Origin: Bacillus solimangrovi
GTDB lineage: Bacteria > Bacillota > Bacilli > Bacillales > Bacillaceae_N
Reading direction: 5' to 3'
NCBI RefSeq assembly: GCF_001742425.1
Contig: NZ_MJEH01000029.1
Span: 1 to 39,612, forward strand
DNA: 39,612 nucleotides
The stretch's first letter is position 1. Each line of letters begins with the position of its first letter. Below are positions 33,812 to 39,612 of this stretch, piece after piece. The notes beneath the pieces are model-generated. The model made no database searches and was not told the origin of the DNA. It was given only the letters and a program-made list of their open reading frames with translations. The position numbers were made by a program, and so were the translations under genes.

Positions 33812-36800
33812 GTGTCACTACGTTTTATACTTGGACGCTCAGGTAGTGGAAAGTCAAGTAAATGCTTAAATGAAATAAGGGAACGTCTTAAACAGGAACC
33901 AGATGGTGAGCCGATTATTTATCTTGTTCCTGAACAGATGACATTTCAGTCAGAGTCCCTTTTGACTCATACGCCTGAATTAGGTGGGATGATCAGATCA
34001 CAAGTGTTTAGTTTTACACGTCTTGCTTGGCGTGTGTTGCAAGAGACGGGTGGAATTGCGCGTTATCATTTATCTACAACAGGGATTCAGATGGTATTAC
34101 GTCGTATTATTGAGAATAATAAAAAGCATTTAAAGGTATTTCAAAAAGCTTCAAATACGAATGGTTTTGTTGAACAGATGGAGACGATGATTACAGAATT
34201 TAAGCGATATTGTGTTGAATCGGAAGATTTATTGAAGAAAAAAGAAGAGATCGATCGTGCCACATCAAAACAACCGTTAGATGTTGTCTTAAGTGATAAA
34301 CTACATGATTTTCATTTAATTTACCATGCATTTGAAAGGTATCTCGAAGGTCATTATGTTGATTCAGAAGATTATTTACAATTACTTGCTGATGGTATTC
34401 CAAATGCAGAAAGCTTGGCGGGTGCAGAAATCTATGTAGATGGATTTCATAGTTTTACACCACAAGAGTTGCTCGTTTTATCATCTTTAATGAAGCATTG
34501 CAAACGAGTTAATGTTACGTTAACGCTTGATAGCCAAATAGAAAGAGAGAACATACATGAGTTAGATTTATTTCACATGACTGCTTCAACCTATGAACGC
34601 TTACAAAAAATTGCACTCGAAGAACAAGTTGAGGTAGAAGTTCCTTGTCTATTAGAGAAAACTCCGGTTCGCTTTGAAGAAATTCCGTCACTTGCTCATT
34701 TAGAACAACATTACGAGACACGCCCAGCCCCAGCATTTATCGGACAAGCAAATGTTTTTCTTCATCCTGCGGTCAATCGTAGAGCTGAAGTAGAGGGTAT
34801 TGCACGACAAATTTATCAACTCGTTCAATCTGATGGTTATCGTTATCGTGATATTGCAATTTTACTCCGAAATAGCTCAGATTATCATGATTTATTTGTA
34901 ACGATCTTTGAAGATTATAAGATCCCTATTTTTCTTGATCAAAAGCAAGTGATGTTGAATCATCCACTAATTGAATTCATTCGGTCATGTTTAGATATTA
35001 TTCAAGGAAATTGGCGTTATGAAGCTGTATTTCGAGCGTTGAAAACAGAACTACTCTTTCCATATGATGATGACAGGAAAATGCTAAGAGAAGAGGTGGA
35101 TATTCTCGAGAATTACGCACTAGCTTATGGTGTTCAAGGTTCCTATTGGAAACAGAAAGAACCTTGGCGTTACAGTCGTTTCCGAACGTCTGTTGACAAA
35201 GTACATATTCAGACTGATCGTGAGGCAGCGTATGAGAAACGTTTGAATCAATTACGAGATAAAATTGTCCCACCACTACATCGACTAGAAAGAAACATGA
35301 AACGAGTAAGCACTGTACGAGAACAATGTACGGTTTTGTATGAGTTTCTAGAGGAAATGGACATACCGAAGAAACTTGAACGATTACGAGATGAAGCAGA
35401 GAACACAGGTAGGTTAACAAACGCGAGAGAACATGACCAAGTGTGGGGGTCTGTTGTTAACTTATTTGATGAAATAGTTGAGGTGATGGAAGAGGATGAG
35501 TTATCCTTTGAACTATTTCGAAAGATTCTAGACGCGGGTTTGGAATCAATGCGTTTTTCACTTGTGCCACCTGCAATCGATCAAGTGTTAGTTGGAGATA
35601 TTGAGCGATCTCGTTTCTCACATATTAAATGTACATTCATTGTCGGGGTAAATGATGGAGTTTTACCTGCAAAACCTATAGAGGACGGAATTTTAGCGGA
35701 AAATGAGCGAGAGGCGTTATCACTAAGTGGACTAGAGCTATCACCAAGTAGTAAACGCCAGCTTCTCGATGAGAATTTTCTAATTTACCTCGCATTATCA
35801 AGTGCATCTGAAAGATTATTTATTAGTTACCCACTTGCGAATGAAGAAGGTAAAGCGCTTGTTCCCTCAGTTTTAATTAAACGGATTAGTGACTTATTCC
35901 CTCAATTAGAGGAGCAAATTTTATTTGATGATCCATCAGAAGAAGTGAATGCCGATCAAATACGTTACGTAACAAGTCCGCGCAAAACAGTCGCATATGT
36001 TGCGACACAGATGCAACAGTGGAAGCGAGGATACCCTATTGCATCACTTTGGTGGGATGTGTATAACTGGTATGTTACAAATCCAGAAGAAAAGTTTGCT
36101 GTAAAAAATGCCCTAAGCAGTTTGTTTTATCGGAATGAAGCAGTGTCGCTTAATGAAGACGTAAGTAAAAAGTTGTATGGAAAGCATATGCAAACAAGTG
36201 TTTCAAGAATGGAACGATATCAAGCATGTGCATTTTCTCAATTTGCATCACACGGTTTACGTCTGAAGGAGAGGGATCATTATCGATTAGAAGCACCTGA
36301 TATTGGACAGTTATTCCATGAAGCATTAAGGCGTCTAGCTGAGTATGTTCGTAAAGAAAACATGGACTGGGGTAAGCTATCAAAAGAAGATTGCCATCAG
36401 TTATCAAAGCAAATGGTTGAACAGCTTGCACCGAATATTCAACGACAAATTTTATTAAGTTCAAATCGATATGAATACATTAAGCACAAACTCCAAGAAG
36501 TTGTGGAACGAGCATCAACAGTTTTAAGTGAACAAGCAAGGCATAGTGGGTTTGCACCAGTTGGATTAGAACTAGGTTTTGGAAAGAATCAAGAAGATTT
36601 ATTACCGCCATTGCAATTTACATTACCGAATGGTTGTACGATGGAAGTCATTGGTCGTATCGATCGAGTCGATCAAGCGATGGAGAACGGACAAGGGATT
36701 TTATTGCGCATAATAGACTATAAATCAAGCCAAAAGAATTTAGATTTAACTGAAGTTTATTTTGGTTTAGCATTACAAATGTTAACGTACTTGGACGTTG

Positions 36801-37330
36801 TGATAACGTATGCTAAGCAATGGTTAGGGCAAGAGGCAGATCCTGCAGGTGTACTCTATTTCCATGTACATAATCCAATGCTTAATACAACAGGCATGAT
36901 GAAACAAGAGGACATTGAATATAGTCTTTTCAAAGAATTTAAGATGAAGGGACTGCTCACAGCCGAAGAGAAAATTGTTCGGTTGATGGATACGAATTTA
37001 GAATCAGGTCATTCAGATATGATTCCTGTTGCGTTAACAAAAACAGGAGGATTTTATAAAGGATCGTCGATTGCTAGTAAAGAAGAATTCGAACTGTTAC
37101 AACAACATGTTAGAAATTTATTAATGCATATCGGACAAGGGATTACAGATGGAACGACTGAAATAAACCCGTATAAGTTGAATGATAAAATACCATGTAC
37201 GTTTTGTTCTTATAAGTCGGTTTGTCAATTCGACCAATCTCTTGAGGAGAACGATTATCGCACTATGAAGAAGAAAGAAAGAGAAGAAATCTTCGAAGAA
37301 CTGAGAAGTGCAGGTGAAGATGATGAATAA
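33812..37330 (+). CDS. addB: AddB subunit of the AddAB helicase-nuclease
   Basis: With AddA it processes double-strand DNA ends to Chi for RecA-mediated repair, the Bacillus counterpart of RecBCD. The 1172-residue product has an N-terminal Walker A GRSGSGKSS, an inactive-type helicase body, a C-terminal nuclease domain (IDYKSS) and the four iron-sulphur cysteines: one in RYQACAFSQ (near 805) and three in CTFCSYKSVC (near 1129-1138). I start at GTG 33812, nine bases after AAGGAGG. The end overlaps addA by 8 bases. Confidence 0.95.
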   Translation: MSLRFILGRSGSGKSSKCLNEIRERLKQEPDGEPIIYLVPEQMTFQSESLLTHTPELGGMIRSQVFSFTRLAWRVLQETGGIARYHLSTTGIQMVLRRIIENNKKHLKVFQKASNTNGFVEQMETMITEFKRYCVESEDLLKKKEEIDRATSKQPLDVVLSDKLHDFHLIYHAFERYLEGHYVDSEDYLQLLADGIPNAESLAGAEIYVDGFHSFTPQELLVLSSLMKHCKRVNVTLTLDSQIERENIHELDLFHMTASTYERLQKIALEEQVEVEVPCLLEKTPVRFEEIPSLAHLEQHYETRPAPAFIGQANVFLHPAVNRRAEVEGIARQIYQLVQSDGYRYRDIAILLRNSSDYHDLFVTIFEDYKIPIFLDQKQVMLNHPLIEFIRSCLDIIQGNWRYEAVFRALKTELLFPYDDDRKMLREEVDILENYALAYGVQGSYWKQKEPWRYSRFRTSVDKVHIQTDREAAYEKRLNQLRDKIVPPLHRLERNMKRVSTVREQCTVLYEFLEEMDIPKKLERLRDEAENTGRLTNAREHDQVWGSVVNLFDEIVEVMEEDELSFELFRKILDAGLESMRFSLVPPAIDQVLVGDIERSRFSHIKCTFIVGVNDGVLPAKPIEDGILAENEREALSLSGLELSPSSKRQLLDENFLIYLALSSASERLFISYPLANEEGKALVPSVLIKRISDLFPQLEEQILFDDPSEEVNADQIRYVTSPRKTVAYVATQMQQWKRGYPIASLWWDVYNWYVTNPEEKFAVKNALSSLFYRNEAVSLNEDVSKKLYGKHMQTSVSRMERYQACAFSQFASHGLRLKERDHYRLEAPDIGQLFHEALRRLAEYVRKENMDWGKLSKEDCHQLSKQMVEQLAPNIQRQILLSSNRYEYIKHKLQEVVERASTVLSEQARHSGFAPVGLELGFGKNQEDLLPPLQFTLPNGCTMEVIGRIDRVDQAMENGQGILLRIIDYKSSQKNLDLTEVYFGLALQMLTYLDVVITYAKQWLGQEADPAGVLYFHVHNPMLNTTGMMKQEDIEYSLFKEFKMKGLLTAEEKIVRLMDTNLESGHSDMIPVALTKTGGFYKGSSIASKEEFELLQQHVRNLLMHIGQGITDGTTEINPYKLNDKIPCTFCSYKSVCQFDQSLEENDYRTMKKKEREEIFEELRSAGEDDE

Positions 37331-39602
37331 TGTTCCAAAACCAGAAGCAAGTATGTGGACAGATGACCAATGGAAGGCGATTACAGCAGAAGGAACAAAC
37401 ATATTAGTAGCGGCTGCTGCGGGTTCAGGAAAAACCGCTGTGTTAGTTGAACGGATTATTAGAAAAATAACGAATGTCACGAATCCAATTGATGTTGATC
37501 GTCTATTAATTGTGACGTTTACGAACGCAGCTGCAGCAGAGATGAGAAATCGAATTGGAAAGGCGTTAGAAAAAGAACTTCAGACGAATCCATCTTCTTT
37601 GCACTTAAGACGTCAGCTATCATTGTTAAATAAGGCATCGATTTCTACGCTCCATTCTTTTTGTATGGAGATTGTACGTAAATATTATTATCGTCTTAAT
37701 CTAGATCCGAAGTTTCGTATTGCAGATACAACTGAAGCAGAGTTATTACGTGAGGAAGTTTTAGATGAGTTATTTGAGGAGCAATTTAGCATAGCAGATA
37801 ATCCACAATTCTTTGACTTAGTTGATCGATATAGCAATGATCGAAGTGACTTAGAGTTGCAAAACCTTGTCCGCAAATTGTTTGATTTTTCTCGAGCTAA
37901 TCCTAATCCACGCCAATGGTTAGATAACATTGGTGATAGTTATGCATTAAGTGATAGCTCAACGATTGAAGATTTACCGTGGATAGCAGACTTGCTTAAT
38001 GATATTCATATGCAGCTATCTGGGGCAGAACAAATATTAGAAAAAGCGATGTCCCTTACGTTAGAACCAAGAGCGCCTGCTGCATATGCTGAGAATTTTG
38101 AGAAGGATTTACAAGGTGTACGTACGTTACAACATCAGACATCATGGCAAGGTATGTTTGATGCCTTTCAACAACTGGACGCCTTTGGACGACTGAAGAG
38201 TGCTCGAGGAAAAGATATTGATAAAAACCTACAGGAACAGATTAAAGGGTTACGTGAGCAAGCAAAGAAGATTGTCATGAAGATCAAAGACGAACTTTTT
38301 AAACGAGATGGGAATCAGTACGTAAAAGACCTACGAGAGATGGCACCATCGGTTACAAAATTAATAGAACTTGTCCATGCTTTTTCTGAACGATTTGAGC
38401 AAGTGAAAACAGAACGTGGGTTAGTAGATTTCTCTGATTTAGAACATTTTGCATTATCCATTTTAGCTGAAGACTTAAACGTAAAACCGATTGTTGCCTC
38501 CGAAGCGGCACTTGATTATCAAACACAATTTTCTGAAGTGTTAGTTGATGAATATCAAGATACAAATCTTGTCCAAGAGACACTTATTCAACTCGTTACA
38601 ACAGGTAATAATTTGTTTATGGTTGGAGATGTAAAACAAAGTGTTTATCGATTTCGTCTCGCAGAACCAGGGTTATTTCTCGAGAAATATAAGAGATTCA
38701 CCAAAAATGGAGATGGTGATGGCTTAAGAATTGATCTTGCGCAAAACTTTAGAAGTCGTGAGCAAGTATTAGATGCAACAAACTTTATTTTTAAACAGTT
38801 AATGAGTGAAGCAGTTGGAGAAATTGAGTATGATGAAGATGCTGAGTTGAAGCATGGTTTATCATATCCCAAAGCATCTGGTCGTGAGTGTGAGTTTCTT
38901 ATTATAGATCGTGATAGAACAGCAGTGAATGACACATTAGTAGATAATCACGTATTAGAAATGGATGAGTTAGAAACAGCCCAACTAGAAGCACAACTAG
39001 TGGCACAGAAAATCAAACAGATGCTTGAAGATGGGTATGAAGTGATGGACAAAGAGACGAAGCAGATGAGGAAGATGACGTTTAGAGATGTTGTCATATT
39101 AATGCGTTCATTCGTTTGGGCGCCGACAATTATTGAAGAGTTTAAGAAGGCGGGGCTTCCAGTATATGCTGAGCTCTCAACAGGATATTTTGAAGCGATT
39201 GAAGTAGCAATTATGATGTCTCTTCTAAAAACAATTGATAACCCACATCAAGATATTCCACTTGCTTCCGTCTTGAGGTCACCAGTTGTTGACTTGTCAG
39301 AAAATGATCTAGCATTAATTCGGATGGCAGACCCAAAAGGTTCTTATTATGAAGCAATGCAGCAGTTTTTGAAAGTAGCTGAGAAAGATCAAAACAGTTA
39401 TATCAAAGTTACAACCTTCTATGAAAAGCTACAAGATTGGCGAACTCGTGCAAGACAAGGATCATTATCTGAGTTAATCTGGCATATCTACCGTGAAACG
39501 GGTTATTACGATTTTGTCGGTGGAATCCCTGGTGGTAAACAACGTCAAGCAAATTTACGTGCCTTGTATGATCGTGCCCGTCAATATGAAGAAACATCAT
39601 AA
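37323..39602 (+). CDS. addA: AddA helicase, reading frame ends early at window edge
   Basis: ATP-dependent helicase-nuclease subunit AddA (UvrD/RecB type). Walker A AAGSGKT (32-38), VDEYQDTN (motif II), GDVKQSVYRFR and NFRS are intact. A TAA at 39600-39602 ends the frame after 759 residues, whereas AddA is normally about 1230 residues. The family continues after RQYEETS with a phenylalanine-rich helix, the second half of the helicase and the nuclease domain, none of which is present. Only 10 bases follow, so a true truncation, a frameshift and a bad end sequence cannot be told apart. Start at ATG 37320 or 37323, overlapping addB. Confidence 0.88.
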   Translation: MNNVPKPEASMWTDDQWKAITAEGTNILVAAAAGSGKTAVLVERIIRKITNVTNPIDVDRLLIVTFTNAAAAEMRNRIGKALEKELQTNPSSLHLRRQLSLLNKASISTLHSFCMEIVRKYYYRLNLDPKFRIADTTEAELLREEVLDELFEEQFSIADNPQFFDLVDRYSNDRSDLELQNLVRKLFDFSRANPNPRQWLDNIGDSYALSDSSTIEDLPWIADLLNDIHMQLSGAEQILEKAMSLTLEPRAPAAYAENFEKDLQGVRTLQHQTSWQGMFDAFQQLDAFGRLKSARGKDIDKNLQEQIKGLREQAKKIVMKIKDELFKRDGNQYVKDLREMAPSVTKLIELVHAFSERFEQVKTERGLVDFSDLEHFALSILAEDLNVKPIVASEAALDYQTQFSEVLVDEYQDTNLVQETLIQLVTTGNNLFMVGDVKQSVYRFRLAEPGLFLEKYKRFTKNGDGDGLRIDLAQNFRSREQVLDATNFIFKQLMSEAVGEIEYDEDAELKHGLSYPKASGRECEFLIIDRDRTAVNDTLVDNHVLEMDELETAQLEAQLVAQKIKQMLEDGYEVMDKETKQMRKMTFRDVVILMRSFVWAPTIIEEFKKAGLPVYAELSTGYFEAIEVAIMMSLLKTIDNPHQDIPLASVLRSPVVDLSENDLALIRMADPKGSYYEAMQQFLKVAEKDQNSYIKVTTFYEKLQDWRTRARQGSLSELIWHIYRETGYYDFVGGIPGGKQRQANLRALYDRARQYEETS

Positions 39603-39612
39603 TTGCTACTTC

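Overview
The window reads as a low-GC Gram-positive chromosome of the family Bacillaceae. Gene order follows the yha-yhf-yhj part of the Bacillus subtilis map (ecsABC, yhaA-type amidohydrolase, hmoB, hemEHY, yhfH, yhfI, lplJ, lcfB, yhfN, comK, yhjD, yhjE, sip, addBA). Strong purine-rich ribosome sites, several TTG/GTG starts, intrinsic terminators with long U tracts and a FadR-type operator fit this. The genus cannot be fixed from the sequence alone.

Layout. 395-3277: ecsA-ecsB (overlapping) and ecsC. 3303-4481 (minus): M20-type amidohydrolase, convergent with ecsC over one shared terminator. 5085-5732: PAP2 phosphatase. 5819-6307 (minus): HmoB-like haem monooxygenase, divergent from an M50-type membrane protease (6457-7128). 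7295-10740: hemE-hemH-hemY, the late steps of haem synthesis by the coproporphyrin route. 10861-10986 (minus): a 41-residue YhfH-like zinc-ribbon protein. 11215-13505: YhfI-like metallo-beta-lactamase-fold protein, LplJ and a DinB-like protein, closed by a strong terminator. 13781-15316: lcfB behind a palindromic FadR-like operator. 15524-17845: two accessory genes, a 13-repeat TPR protein and a YwqG/DUF1963 protein. 18256-21230: a three-gene ABC importer (lipoprotein, permease, ATPase). 21287-22513: a complete IS3-type insertion sequence. 22769-24376: a secreted GH18 glycosidase with three S-layer homology domains. 24704-25734: azlCD. 26055-27329: M48 protease. 28105-29388: isocitrate lyase after a long structured non-coding region. 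29577-30417 (minus): an IDEAL-domain protein and a small membrane protein. 30596-31081: comK. 31090-31473 (minus): yhjD-like. 32184-33359: yhjE-like and signal peptidase I. 33812-39602: addB and an addA reading frame that stops early at the right edge.

Most of the window is conserved housekeeping material. The parts worth a second look are in control regions and gene details. A similar leader sequence precedes two unrelated genes (PAP2 and azlC). An intrinsic terminator lies between a good promoter and addB. Repeated palindromes and a perfect 12-bp hairpin lie before isocitrate lyase. ComK lacks the C-terminal tail that carries the MecA-binding motif in B. subtilis. The HmoB-like protein seems to lack the expected haem-ligand histidine. 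AddA ends about 470 residues early. No CRISPR array, rRNA, confident tRNA or prophage was seen, and I found no clear new multi-gene defence or biosynthetic system.
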